Positions 42,428 through 52,703 of a stretch of 64,000 nucleotides of DNA are shown here, piece by piece (position 1 is the first letter of the stretch; the number at the start of each line of letters is the position of its first letter). Under the pieces are notes generated by a model that saw only the letters and a list, made by a program, of their open reading frames with translations, did no database searches and was not told the DNA's origin. Origin of the DNA: Verrucomicrobiaceae bacterium (GTDB lineage Bacteria > Verrucomicrobiota > Verrucomicrobiia > Verrucomicrobiales > Verrucomicrobiaceae). The stretch lies in NCBI GenBank assembly GCA_016795375.1, contig JAEUHJ010000161.1:1-64000 (forward strand), in the 5' to 3' direction. Both the position numbers and the translations under genes were made by a program.

Positions 42428-43807
42428 TTATCTGACCTCGTCCGTGCCGACGAGCTGACTCGGCACTTCCTTGACGGTGGCACGGTGTTTTTCGACCGCT
42501 GACTGAATGCGGGAGATGATGTCTGGATGCTGCCCGGCCACGTCGCGGCTCTCCGAGGGATCTTCCTCGATGTTGTAAAGCATCGGCACCGCGTGGACGG
42601 CCGGCTTTTCGGGGCCATAGGATGGCTGGGTGATGAAATGCGCCTTCCACGGGCCGACACGGGCGGCATAGAGGCGCTGGCCGCGGTAGTAGCAGAAGAC
42701 ACTGCGCTCCACCCTGCCGCTGCCGAACAACAAGGGGGAGATGTCCATCCCGTCGATGTCGCGGTCCTGTGGAGCAGCAGCCCCGCCCAGCTTCGCGAAG
42801 GTGACGAACAAATCCATCGTGCAGGCCACGTCACGGCAGACGGACGGCTTGATCCTCCCCGGCCACCACACGATGCCGGGTACGCGCATACCGCCCTCCC
42901 AGGTGCTGCCTTTGCCTTCGCGCAGCAGTCCGGCGCTGCCGCCGGTCTCCCCCATCGTCAGCCACGGGCCGTTGTCGCTGCTGAAAACCACCACCGTGTT
43001 CTCGGCCAGTCCGTTCTCGCGCAAGGTTTCAATCACGCGGCCCACACTCCAGTCGAGTTCCTCCACGACATCGCCATAAAGTCCGCGCGGGCTGCGGCCT
43101 TTGAAATTTTTCGACGCGAACAACGGCGTGTGCGGAAACGTGTGCGGGAAGTAGAGGAAGAACGGCTTCGACTTGTCCAGCGTGATGAATTTCACCGCCT
43201 CCTCGGTGTAGCGCCGTGTGAGCGTGGTCTGGTCCGCCGGCCGCTCGACCAGCTCCATGCCGCGATACAGCGGCGAATTCCAATACTCGGCCTTCTGGTC
43301 GGCCAGGGCGTTCGCCCTCTTCGGATTGCCTGGATTCGGGTTCATGTCGTTCGAGTGCGGCAGGCCGAACTGGAAGTCGAAACCGTGGTTCACCGGCTGA
43401 TGCCGGGGATCGTTCGCCCACACGCCGAGGTGCCATTTGCCGATGCACGCGGTGCGGTAGCCTTGCGCCTTCAGAAGTTCGGCCAGCGTCACCTCATCCT
43501 GCGGCAGCCCGCCGACCGAGTTGTTCCGCAGCACGCGAATCTGGTCGTGGCACATGCCGCTGCGGACCGGATAACGCCCCGTGAGCAGCGCGGCCCGGCT
43601 CGGCGTGCAGACCTCCGCCGCGGAATAGAACTGCGTGAAACGCATGCCCTCCGCCGCCATGCGGTCGAGGTTCGGCGTACGGATCGTCGGATGCCCGTAA
43701 CAGCCGAGATCGCCGTAACCGAGATCATCCGCGTAGATGATGACGATGTTTGGAACAGCGAGGAGTGACGTGCTGAGGGCAATGAGAAGAAGGAGGGCGC
43801 GCAACAT
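42428..43807 (-). CDS. Secreted sulfatase (arylsulfatase family)
   Basis: A 459-residue type I sulfatase with signal peptide (about 1-17). Metal-binding Asp residues are in IIYADDLGYGD (D27, D28), and the formylglycine site is C67-T-P-S-R71 followed by LLTGRYP. SSDNGPW and a conserved lysine later in the chain complete the active site. It needs a formylglycine-generating enzyme encoded elsewhere. In Verrucomicrobia such enzymes desulfate algal or mucin glycans. It stands alone, with no glycoside hydrolase beside it. Confidence 0.93.
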   Translation of the reverse strand: MLRALLLLIALSTSLLAVPNIVIIYADDLGYGDLGCYGHPTIRTPNLDRMAAEGMRFTQFYSAAEVCTPSRAALLTGRYPVRSGMCHDQIRVLRNNSVGGLPQDEVTLAELLKAQGYRTACIGKWHLGVWANDPRHQPVNHGFDFQFGLPHSNDMNPNPGNPKRANALADQKAEYWNSPLYRGMELVERPADQTTLTRRYTEEAVKFITLDKSKPFFLYFPHTFPHTPLFASKNFKGRSPRGLYGDVVEELDWSVGRVIETLRENGLAENTVVVFSSDNGPWLTMGETGGSAGLLREGKGSTWEGGMRVPGIVWWPGRIKPSVCRDVACTMDLFVTFAKLGGAAAPQDRDIDGMDISPLLFGSGRVERSVFCYYRGQRLYAARVGPWKAHFITQPSYGPEKPAVHAVPMLYNIEEDPSESRDVAGQHPDIISRIQSAVEKHRATVKEVPSQLVGTDEVR

Positions 43808-43856
43808 GGCTGGTCAGAGCCAAACGCGCCCAGCGTGACGGACATTGCCGGCCAAT

Positions 43857-45038
43857 TCAAAACCGCCACGTCATCTGCGTCGCCAGCAGATGTCCGGCAT
43901 TTTCAGCGGGGCTGTTTTCATGAGCGTAGCTGTATTGCAGCTTGAGCTGCAGGCTGCGGCTGAGGCGATAACCGACGGCGGCGTCGATGCGCAGGATGCG
44001 CGACTCCCATGTGGCGTTGCCGCCCGCTCCATCCGGCACGGTGTCAAAAAACTGCTGGTTCCAGCGCAGCGCGGCGAAGAGGCTTTCGGTGATCTTGTAC
44101 TTCGCCTCGATGAAATAGGAGAGCGAATCGGCGTTGCCGACGTTCGGCACCTCGAAGCGCGAGAGGATGACCTCGCTCCACAGTTGCAGATGGCCGTGCG
44201 CGTAGCTGGCGTCGAAGCCAAGCGTGCTCTGCTGGTAGTCATCGCGCTCCGAGCCTGCGGGCAGCCCCGGTGTCGGCTCTCCGATCATGTAAGCGCCCGT
44301 GCTGCCGCTGATGCCGAGATTCCACGCGGCGTCAGGGCGGAAACCGAGGCGTCCGCTATAGGTCGGTGCGGAGAATCCGACTTCGTCGGCACGCCAGGCG
44401 CTGGGACGTGATGACAGTCCCGCGTTCTTGACCTCGAAGGCATAATCAAACCGTTCCACGCGGCCGAAGATCGACGCCCCGGTGGCATACGACGGCCCCC
44501 AGATCACCGGCAGCCATGTCCCTTTCGTGTCCGTGCGGCCGCGCCGCGCGAGAAAGCCGCCCGCCCCCGCCGGCGCGGTGCGATCTGTCATGATGAGCAC
44601 GTTTTCATACGCCAGCGGAGCGGTGATGAATGGATTGTCCCACGCGAGATGACGCTGCACCCAGTTGCCGAACACGGTGGCGAATTTTCCCGCCTGCACG
44701 TTGATCACCGGTGTGTCGAACGGCGTCCAGCGAAGGAGATATTCGTCCAGCCGGCCTTTGCCGCCCGCGTTCAATCCGGGATCGAACCCGCGGTCGAATC
44801 GTGCCTGTGCGAACGCATACCAGTGGCTGCCGAGATGCACATCCGCGAAGAGCGACGCACGTGGATTGAAAAACAGTTCGTCATCGGAAAACAGCAGCGC
44901 GGGCGGCGCACCGTCGGACAGGTAGCTCTCCAGATCGACACGACCGCTCAAACTCGCATGCACCGGCCAGCCGCGCGGCAGCAGTTCGACGGCCAGCGCC
45001 GGAGCGGCGAGCAGGAGCAGGGCAAAGCAGCGTTTCAT
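43857..45038 (-). CDS. Porin-like outer membrane beta-barrel protein
   Basis: A 393-residue exported protein: signal peptide (MKRCFALLLLAAPALA), then alternating beta-strand pattern throughout (YAFAQARFDRG, AWNLGISGSTGAYM, LQLKLQYSYAH) and a terminal aromatic residue (MTWRF), as recognised by the BAM machinery. No close family is recognised; it may be a specific porin. It ends the cupredoxin-cyclase-porin operon, starting 19 bp after the cyclase gene. ATG 45038 is chosen for the signal peptide. Confidence 0.7.
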   Translation of the reverse strand: MKRCFALLLLAAPALAVELLPRGWPVHASLSGRVDLESYLSDGAPPALLFSDDELFFNPRASLFADVHLGSHWYAFAQARFDRGFDPGLNAGGKGRLDEYLLRWTPFDTPVINVQAGKFATVFGNWVQRHLAWDNPFITAPLAYENVLIMTDRTAPAGAGGFLARRGRTDTKGTWLPVIWGPSYATGASIFGRVERFDYAFEVKNAGLSSRPSAWRADEVGFSAPTYSGRLGFRPDAAWNLGISGSTGAYMIGEPTPGLPAGSERDDYQQSTLGFDASYAHGHLQLWSEVILSRFEVPNVGNADSLSYFIEAKYKITESLFAALRWNQQFFDTVPDGAGGNATWESRILRIDAAVGYRLSRSLQLKLQYSYAHENSPAENAGHLLATQMTWRF

Positions 45039-45057
45039 CTGATAAAAAGCATTGGCA

Positions 45058-46821
45058 TCATGCAACGGAGCCGGTCCCTTCGGCAAGACTCAAACGAAAC
45101 GCTGGCACCGGCTGGCTGAAACCCTTCAATGGCATCGGTTCCACCGGCTGCGCCTCGAAGGCACCGTTCAAAGCCGCGTGCGTGGCCTCGTCCATCATCA
45201 ATTCGCCGCGCCCGGCCTTGGAGCACAGACGCGAGGCCAGGTTCACGCGTTCGCCGAGCACGGTGTAGTTCAGACGGTCATCGGAACCCATGCAGCCGGC
45301 CACCATCTCGCCCGTGGCGACGCCGATGCCCATTTCAATGCGACGCGACGTCGTTTCGTTCAGCCTGCGCCGCACCGCGAGCATCTCCAGCGCGCAATCG
45401 ACCGCCAGCCGCGTGTCATCGCCATAGCTTTTCGGCGCGCCGAAAATCGCCATGATCAGATCGCCCACGAACTTGTCCACCACGCCGTGATGCGCGTGAA
45501 CGACGCGCGTCATGGCCGTCATGTGCTCGTTCATCATCGTGATGACCTCCTGCGGCGGCATGCCTTCGGTGAGTGCGGTGAAACCACGGATGTCGCAGAA
45601 CAGCACGCTCGCGCGCCGCACCTCGCCGCCGAGCGCCACGCGGCCATGCACCAGTGCGTCCGCCACCTGCGGATCGCTCACCTGCGCCAGCAGCAGCTTG
45701 TAGCGCTCCTTTTGCGCGAGATCGGCGGCCATCTCGTTGAAGGAGGATGCCAGGGCGCTGAATTCATCGCGGCCACGCACCTGCACGCGCACGGCGTAAT
45801 CACCCTCCGAGATGCGTCGTGTTCCGGCGGCCAGCGCTTCGATCGGACGGCTGAAGCCATGCGAAAGATAAAGCGTCAGCGCCAGTCCACCGAGCAACGC
45901 CACCACGCCGAATCCAAGAATGCGCATGCGAAGCTGCTGCTGCTCGCGCACCGCCTCCGCCATCGAATACAGGCCCACCTGCGCCGCCGGTGGAAACAAC
46001 GACCCCGGATTCAACACGCGATGAAACAGCAGATGCGGCACACTGGCGACGCGGATCGTCTCCGCGCTCGTGCCGCTGGCGGTGTTTTTGATCTCACTGG
46101 CCACTCGTTTTGCCAGCATCTCATGCAGCGTCGCCGGAATCGTCTGTGAATGGATGCTGCCATCCAGCCAGATGCCGCTGAGCAACGCCTGGCGGCTGGA
46201 CTCGTGCATCGCACGCTCGCCGTGGTCGCTGAGAGGAAAAGCCATCACCAGCGCGCCGAGCACGTCGTCGGTGGCCTGGTTCACCAGCGGTGTCACGATG
46301 CACTCGCCCAGCTTTCCACCGCTGAGCGTGAGGTAGCCGATCTCCTGCCGCCGTTCGCGGCCCTCACTCATGCGTTTGACCAGCCGCTCCAGCAGGCTGT
46401 CACGGCCGTCGCCCGTGCCGTGCGGCAGGAAATAGGGCCGTGATTTTCCCGGCACGAGAGCACGGCCCGTCGGATCGATCACCGTGATGGACGGGTTGTC
46501 CGCCGCCTCCGTCAGCAGCGCGATCTCCGTGTCCAGATTGTCGTAAAAGAGGTCGGGGTCGTTCTCCATGAGCGCCTCCTCGAGCGCGGAGATGATGCGC
46601 ACGGACTCCGACACATTTTTGCAACGTTTTGCGATCTCGCCGAGCAGTTGCACGCGGCGCTCGCTGAAAAAGGACAGTTGCAGACGGAACTGGTCCTCGA
46701 ACTGTCGCTGATACGCCGCCTGCACACGCTGCTGTGTCACATAGAGCGTCGCGCCCGTCACGCCGGCCACGGTCAGCGACATCGCCAGAATCAGCTTCGT
46801 GCGGAAGGAGAACGCGGGCAT
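45058..46821 (-). CDS. Transmembrane class III adenylate/guanylate cyclase with HAMP domain
   Basis: A 587-residue sensor cyclase. TM1 (about 8-26), a periplasmic sensor region of about 270 residues, TM2 (about 297-316), HAMP (about 317-370), and a class III catalytic domain from about 400. The domain has metal Asp residues in VLFCDIRGFT and KFVGDLIMAIFG, plus NYTVLGERVNLASRL with the transition-state Asn and Arg. The Lys in DKFVGD favours ATP as substrate. The periplasmic part looks Cache-like, as in double-Cache sensors. Signal unknown; the cupredoxin encoded 14 bp upstream is a candidate partner. Confidence 0.88.
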   Translation of the reverse strand: MPAFSFRTKLILAMSLTVAGVTGATLYVTQQRVQAAYQRQFEDQFRLQLSFFSERRVQLLGEIAKRCKNVSESVRIISALEEALMENDPDLFYDNLDTEIALLTEAADNPSITVIDPTGRALVPGKSRPYFLPHGTGDGRDSLLERLVKRMSEGRERRQEIGYLTLSGGKLGECIVTPLVNQATDDVLGALVMAFPLSDHGERAMHESSRQALLSGIWLDGSIHSQTIPATLHEMLAKRVASEIKNTASGTSAETIRVASVPHLLFHRVLNPGSLFPPAAQVGLYSMAEAVREQQQLRMRILGFGVVALLGGLALTLYLSHGFSRPIEALAAGTRRISEGDYAVRVQVRGRDEFSALASSFNEMAADLAQKERYKLLLAQVSDPQVADALVHGRVALGGEVRRASVLFCDIRGFTALTEGMPPQEVITMMNEHMTAMTRVVHAHHGVVDKFVGDLIMAIFGAPKSYGDDTRLAVDCALEMLAVRRRLNETTSRRIEMGIGVATGEMVAGCMGSDDRLNYTVLGERVNLASRLCSKAGRGELMMDEATHAALNGAFEAQPVEPMPLKGFSQPVPAFRLSLAEGTGSVA

Positions 46822-46835
46822 CGCGAAAAGTCGGT

Positions 46836-47492
46836 TCAGCGGCTGCTGGCGGTGCGGAGGCCGGAAAAATCCACGCGCAGCGTCTTCCCCACCGTCACCG
46901 TCACCTCCTGCATGATCGTGGTTTTCTCGCTCAGCCAGGCATTGAGCTGGAACGTGCCCGCGGGCACGCCAGCGAGCCGGTAACGGCCCTCCGCGTCCGT
47001 GGTGGCAAAGTGCGGCGTGTCCAGCACGAGGATCACGCCGCGCATGTGCTGGTGGATCTCGCAGTAAAGACGCACCTCGCCCGCCTTGTCGAGGATCAGC
47101 GCGGGCGGCGTCTCGTTCTTGCGGAAGCGGCCCAGGTCGAAGCGCTTCGCCTTCGAGTAGGAGAAAACGTTGTGATAATCGCTGTCGTCATTCGGAAAAA
47201 TCACCTGCGTGCCCGTCTGCACTGCCAGCACGCCCGGCGCGAATTGATAGCCGCTCTGCATCATCACCACCGGCTTCGCGGGCGGCGTTTTTTTCACACC
47301 CGGCACTTCGAGATAGACCACGGCCAGTTGTTTCGGCGACTCGGCCACCCGGCCCGCATTCAGCCCGTAATGTGAGGTTGGTGCCGGCCCCATCGGCCTG
47401 CCGGTCAGCGTCACGGTGCCTTCGACGACGCCCTGCGCGCAAGCGCCGCTCGTGACTGCCAGCAACAGGGCAAGGATGAAAAATCGGGTCAT
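46836..47492 (-). CDS. Periplasmic cupredoxin-like protein with carboxypeptidase-regulatory-like domain
   Basis: A 218-residue exported protein (signal peptide about 1-19). The central plastocyanin-like domain has probable type 1 copper ligands H107 (DYHNVF), C144, H147 and M150 (YCEIHQHM). The C-terminal part (DTPHFATTDAEGRYRLAGVPAG) is a carboxypeptidase-regulatory-like beta sandwich. Similar proteins are annotated as methylamine utilisation proteins. It is the first gene of the operon with the cyclase and the porin, suggesting a copper- or redox-dependent signal passed to the cyclase; this is inference. Confidence 0.82.
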   Translation of the reverse strand: MTRFFILALLLAVTSGACAQGVVEGTVTLTGRPMGPAPTSHYGLNAGRVAESPKQLAVVYLEVPGVKKTPPAKPVVMMQSGYQFAPGVLAVQTGTQVIFPNDDSDYHNVFSYSKAKRFDLGRFRKNETPPALILDKAGEVRLYCEIHQHMRGVILVLDTPHFATTDAEGRYRLAGVPAGTFQLNAWLSEKTTIMQEVTVTVGKTLRVDFSGLRTASSR

Positions 47493-47604
47493 GAGGCGGC
47501 CAGACTAACAGGCCGCGCCGCCTGCGGCCAGAGCGTTTTTGCCACCCCGCCTTCCCCCTTGCGCCCAGGCCGAAAATGCCGACTCTACGCGCCCTTTTTC
47601 CGCC

Positions 47605-49419
<1,815 letters not shown>

Positions 49420-49532
49420 ACCTAGCCTCGTGGCCGCGTGGATAAGCCCCACCTGCTTCGCTGGAACAAGAGCCGCTTTCCCCTCTTGCGAAGCCGTCAT
49501 CCTGCCACCACAATCGGTCGTTGTCCCTCCTT

Positions 49533-50636
49533 ATGCGCCCCTACGCGCTTCCAGCCCTCCTGCTGCTTCTCATGTCGATCCCCAGTTCGCCACAGGCCGC
49601 CAGCGTCGAATCTGTCGTCTGGGGAAAAACGGCGGAGGGTGAGGAGGTGAAGCTGTTCACGCTGCGCAACGCGAGCGGCATGGAGGCGAAGATCACGAAC
49701 TGGGGCGGCTACATCGTGTCGCTGAAGGTTGCGGACAAAAAGGGCCAGTTTGCTGATGTGGTGCTCGGTTTTGATTCGCTCGATGGTTATCTCGCGAAAA
49801 ACCCGTTCTTCGGCTGCATCACCGGGCGCTACGCGAATCGCATCGGCGGCGCGAAATTCAAGATCGACGGCCAGGAATTTAAGGTAACGCCGAACTCCGG
49901 CAAGAATCACATCCACGGCGGCAAAGTCGGCTTCGACAAGAAGCTGTGGACCGCGAAGGAGATCACGGATGGTGTTGAGCTGAGCCACACCAGCGCCGAT
50001 GGTGAGGAAGGATTCCCCGGCACGCTGAAATGCACGGTGACCTACACGCTCACGAAGGACAACGCCCTGCGGATCGACTACCAGGCGGCCACGGACAAGC
50101 CGACCGTGCTGAACCTCACGAACCACGCTTACTTCAACCTCGCCGGAGAAGGCAGCGGCGACATCCTCGGCCACGAACTGACCATCCCGGCGGAGCAGAT
50201 CACCGCCACCGACGACGATCTCATTCCCACGGGCGAGTTTCTCAGCATCAAGGGCACGCCGCTCGACTTCACCACGCCGCGCACCATCGGCGAACGCATT
50301 GGCGCGGACTTCAAACCGCTGATCCAGGGCATTGGCTACGATCACAACTACGTCCTGCCGGGCAGCGGCCTGAAACTGGCCGCCATCGTGAAGGAGCCGG
50401 GGAGCGGTCGCGTGATGACGGTGCGCAGCACCGAGCCTGGCGTGCAGCTTTACACCGGCAACCACCTCAAAGGCACCTCCGGCAAGGGCGGTCATATTTA
50501 TGCAAAACGCAATGGCCTCTGCCTCGAAACGCAGCATTATCCCGACAGTCCGAACAGACCGGAGTTCCCCGGCGTGATCCTGCGCCCGGGCGAGAATTTC
50601 CAAAGCACCACGATTTACCAATTTTCCGCCGAGTGA
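49533..50636 (+). CDS. galM: Exported aldose 1-epimerase (galactose mutarotase)
   Basis: Interconverts alpha and beta anomers of hexoses. The 367-residue protein has a signal peptide (MRPYALPALLLLLMS), so it acts outside the cytoplasm. Family motifs follow: NWGGYIVSL, GRYANRIGGAKF, NHIHGGKVGFD, LTNHAYFNLAG (catalytic His) and a Glu near the C-terminus in LCLETQHYPDSPN. The length is normal. Its stop overlaps the GTG of the PP2C gene by 4 bp. Confidence 0.92.
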   Translation: MRPYALPALLLLLMSIPSSPQAASVESVVWGKTAEGEEVKLFTLRNASGMEAKITNWGGYIVSLKVADKKGQFADVVLGFDSLDGYLAKNPFFGCITGRYANRIGGAKFKIDGQEFKVTPNSGKNHIHGGKVGFDKKLWTAKEITDGVELSHTSADGEEGFPGTLKCTVTYTLTKDNALRIDYQAATDKPTVLNLTNHAYFNLAGEGSGDILGHELTIPAEQITATDDDLIPTGEFLSIKGTPLDFTTPRTIGERIGADFKPLIQGIGYDHNYVLPGSGLKLAAIVKEPGSGRVMTVRSTEPGVQLYTGNHLKGTSGKGGHIYAKRNGLCLETQHYPDSPNRPEFPGVILRPGENFQSTTIYQFSAE

Positions 50637-51463
50637 GCGCCACCACCGTATTGACCGACCGGGTCCCCCTGTTTGAAACCCAGCCGCCCGCCTTCGTGCA
50701 GGAGCAGGATTTCGCCGCGAGGCAGTATCGCGGCCGCCGCGACAATCAGGAGGACTATTATGCCTTCGCCGATGCTGCCGAGCCGGAGGAGCGCAGCCTG
50801 GAGCGCCTGTTGCTCGTCGTGGGCGACGGCCTCGGCGCGCACGCGGGCGGCAGCGTCGCGAGTTACATCGGCGTGAACGCCTTCGTGCGCGCCTACCACG
50901 AGCAGGACGGGCCGCCCGCCTGGAAGCTCAAGCACGCGGTGGAGACCGCGAACGAAACGCTGGGCTTCATCACCAGCCGCATGCCTGCCGTGGCGCCGCC
51001 GATGGGCACCACGATGCTCGGCGTGCTCGTGATGCCGCAGAGCATGCAGTGGATCAGCGTCGGGGACTCACCGTTGTTTTTATTCCGTGAAGGCGAGCTG
51101 AAGCGCATCAACGCCGACCACAGCCTCTCCCCGCTGATCGACGCCCGCGCCGAGCGTGGCGAGATCACGAAGGAGGAGGCCGAGAACCATCCCGACCGCC
51201 ACACACTCCAGTCGGCTTTGCTCGGCCATCCCATCGCGATGACCGACGCGCCGCCGGAGCCGATGCCTTTGAAAAAAGGTGACATCGTCATCGCCGCCAG
51301 CGACGGCATTTTCACGCTCACACACAAGGCGCTCGAAGAGCTGCTCAGCTTCGGCAAGCACACCACGGCGGACAAGATCGCCGACGCCATCATCTTCGCC
51401 ATTCGTCGCATCAACAACGACCGGCAGGACAACACGACGGTCGGTGTGGTGAAGATTGCATGA
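50633..51463 (+). CDS. PP2C-family protein serine/threonine phosphatase
   Basis: A 276-residue PPM phosphatase. Metal-binding motifs: RGRRDNQEDYY (D41), VVGDGLGAHAGG (D65, G66), GTTMLGVLV, SVGDSPLFLFREG, AASDGIFTLT and DNTTVGVV. There is no signal or membrane segment. It would dephosphorylate Ser/Thr phosphoproteins, perhaps of a Hanks-type kinase encoded elsewhere. GTG 50633 overlaps the mutarotase stop (GTGA); the frame is open further upstream but only as a shadow of galM. It ends one base from the convergent methyltransferase gene. Confidence 0.88.
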   Translation: MSATTVLTDRVPLFETQPPAFVQEQDFAARQYRGRRDNQEDYYAFADAAEPEERSLERLLLVVGDGLGAHAGGSVASYIGVNAFVRAYHEQDGPPAWKLKHAVETANETLGFITSRMPAVAPPMGTTMLGVLVMPQSMQWISVGDSPLFLFREGELKRINADHSLSPLIDARAERGEITKEEAENHPDRHTLQSALLGHPIAMTDAPPEPMPLKKGDIVIAASDGIFTLTHKALEELLSFGKHTTADKIADAIIFAIRRINNDRQDNTTVGVVKIA

Positions 51464-51464
51464 T

Positions 51465-52502
51465 TCAGAGGCCGAGTTCGCGCTTCACGATGCCGACGCC
51501 CGCGCACATGTTCGCAAGCTTCCTCTTCGCGGCCCAGCGGGCGGTTTGGGACAGGCCGCAGTCAGGCGCGAAGACGAGTTTGTCGGCTGGCGCATGTTTC
51601 AAGCAGGCTCGAACGGCGTCGGCGATCTGCTCAGGCGTTTCGATGTGGTAGCTCTTCACGTCGATGATACCGACGGCGACATCGTAGCGCTCGGACATCG
51701 GTTTGATGACGTCGAGCTCGGCGTATTCGCGGTTGGCCATCTCGACATGGACTTCATCGCAGTGGAGATCGAGGAAGGCGGGGAACAGCGGCGCGTATTT
51801 GCGCCAGCCGACGGGATGGCCTTTGAAATTGCCGAAGCAGAGGTGCGTGCAGATGCGGGCCTTGCCGTAGCCGCTGGCGACGGTGCGGTTGAAGATGTCC
51901 ACGAAGCGCTTCGTGTCCTCGCGATAGCCGTAGCAGCTCATGCTGGGCTCATCGACGCAGATTTCTTCCGCACCCGCGGCCACGAGGTCGGCGATTTCTT
52001 TGTTCACGATGGGCAGCAGCGCCTCGGTGATGGAGTAGCGGTCTTTGTATTGCGCATTTGGCGAAAGACGGCCGCTGAGCGTGTAGGGGCCGGGGACAGA
52101 AACTTTGAGGCGTTTACCCGTGTGGGCCGCGAGACGCTGCAAGCGCTGAAATTCCTCCACCGCGCCGAGTCCGCGCGGCGCACGGAGTTCGCCGGTGATC
52201 TCGTGCTTGCCACGCTGATCGTGCGCAGGCGGCCCAAAACGGCGCGGGCTGGCCGGTTCGAGCGCGATGCCCTCGATGAAGCCGTAGAAGCTCAAATTGA
52301 AGTCGAAACGCGTCTGCTCGCCATCCGTGATGACATCGAGCCCGGCGGCGATTTGATCCTGGACGGCCACCTGCGCCGCGTCGTCCTGCATTTCAGCGAT
52401 GTCGGCCGTTCCGAAGCTGCCGAGATGCTGCGCGGAGAATTCGAGCCAGCCCGGGAAAGGATAACTGCCGATGACGGAGGTGCGGAGCGGTTGGCTTTTC
52501 AT
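51465..52502 (-). CDS. Cobalamin-independent methionine synthase-like (MetE C-terminal) protein
   Basis: A 345-residue TIM barrel corresponding to the C-terminal catalytic half of MetE. Zinc and thiol-activation ligands are present: H220 and C222 (THLCFGN), E254 (HVEMANRE) and C315 (APDCGLSQ). SVPGPYTLSG and CVDEPSM also match. Such half-length proteins methylate homocysteine from alternative donors, or act as methyltransferases in other pathways; the methyl donor is uncertain because the N-terminal folate domain is missing. No riboswitch is recognisable upstream. Confidence 0.87.
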   Translation of the reverse strand: MKSQPLRTSVIGSYPFPGWLEFSAQHLGSFGTADIAEMQDDAAQVAVQDQIAAGLDVITDGEQTRFDFNLSFYGFIEGIALEPASPRRFGPPAHDQRGKHEITGELRAPRGLGAVEEFQRLQRLAAHTGKRLKVSVPGPYTLSGRLSPNAQYKDRYSITEALLPIVNKEIADLVAAGAEEICVDEPSMSCYGYREDTKRFVDIFNRTVASGYGKARICTHLCFGNFKGHPVGWRKYAPLFPAFLDLHCDEVHVEMANREYAELDVIKPMSERYDVAVGIIDVKSYHIETPEQIADAVRACLKHAPADKLVFAPDCGLSQTARWAAKRKLANMCAGVGIVKRELGL

Positions 52503-52703
52503 GATTCAATGCCACTAACGCGAACGAAGAGCCTTTCGCCACAAGCGAGCCGCAAAGAACAACTGCCAGGCCGGAATGATCAAACAACCGCCACGCACCG
52601 CGTGAGAGGTTGCGTTTGCATACCCTCCATTTGCTCGTTAAACCCTAGCGCCTGGAGCTCCCAAGTTGTTTTTCAACTCGCGCTTTGCGCCCAATCGCCC
52701 GCC

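Noticed and set aside
50030-50632. Upstream part of the frame leading into the PP2C gene
   Set aside because: It lies wholly inside galM in another frame and has His/Arg-rich shadow composition; PP2C similarity starts only after 50633.
51456-52703. Upstream extension of the glnS reading frame by 416 codons
   Set aside because: It is antisense to the methyltransferase gene and has no domain; GlnRS begins at 52704 with the family N-terminus.
52503-52703. Riboswitch (SAM or cobalamin) upstream of the methionine-synthase-like gene
   Set aside because: No conserved box or multi-stem pattern of those riboswitches could be found by eye; an Infernal search would be decisive.
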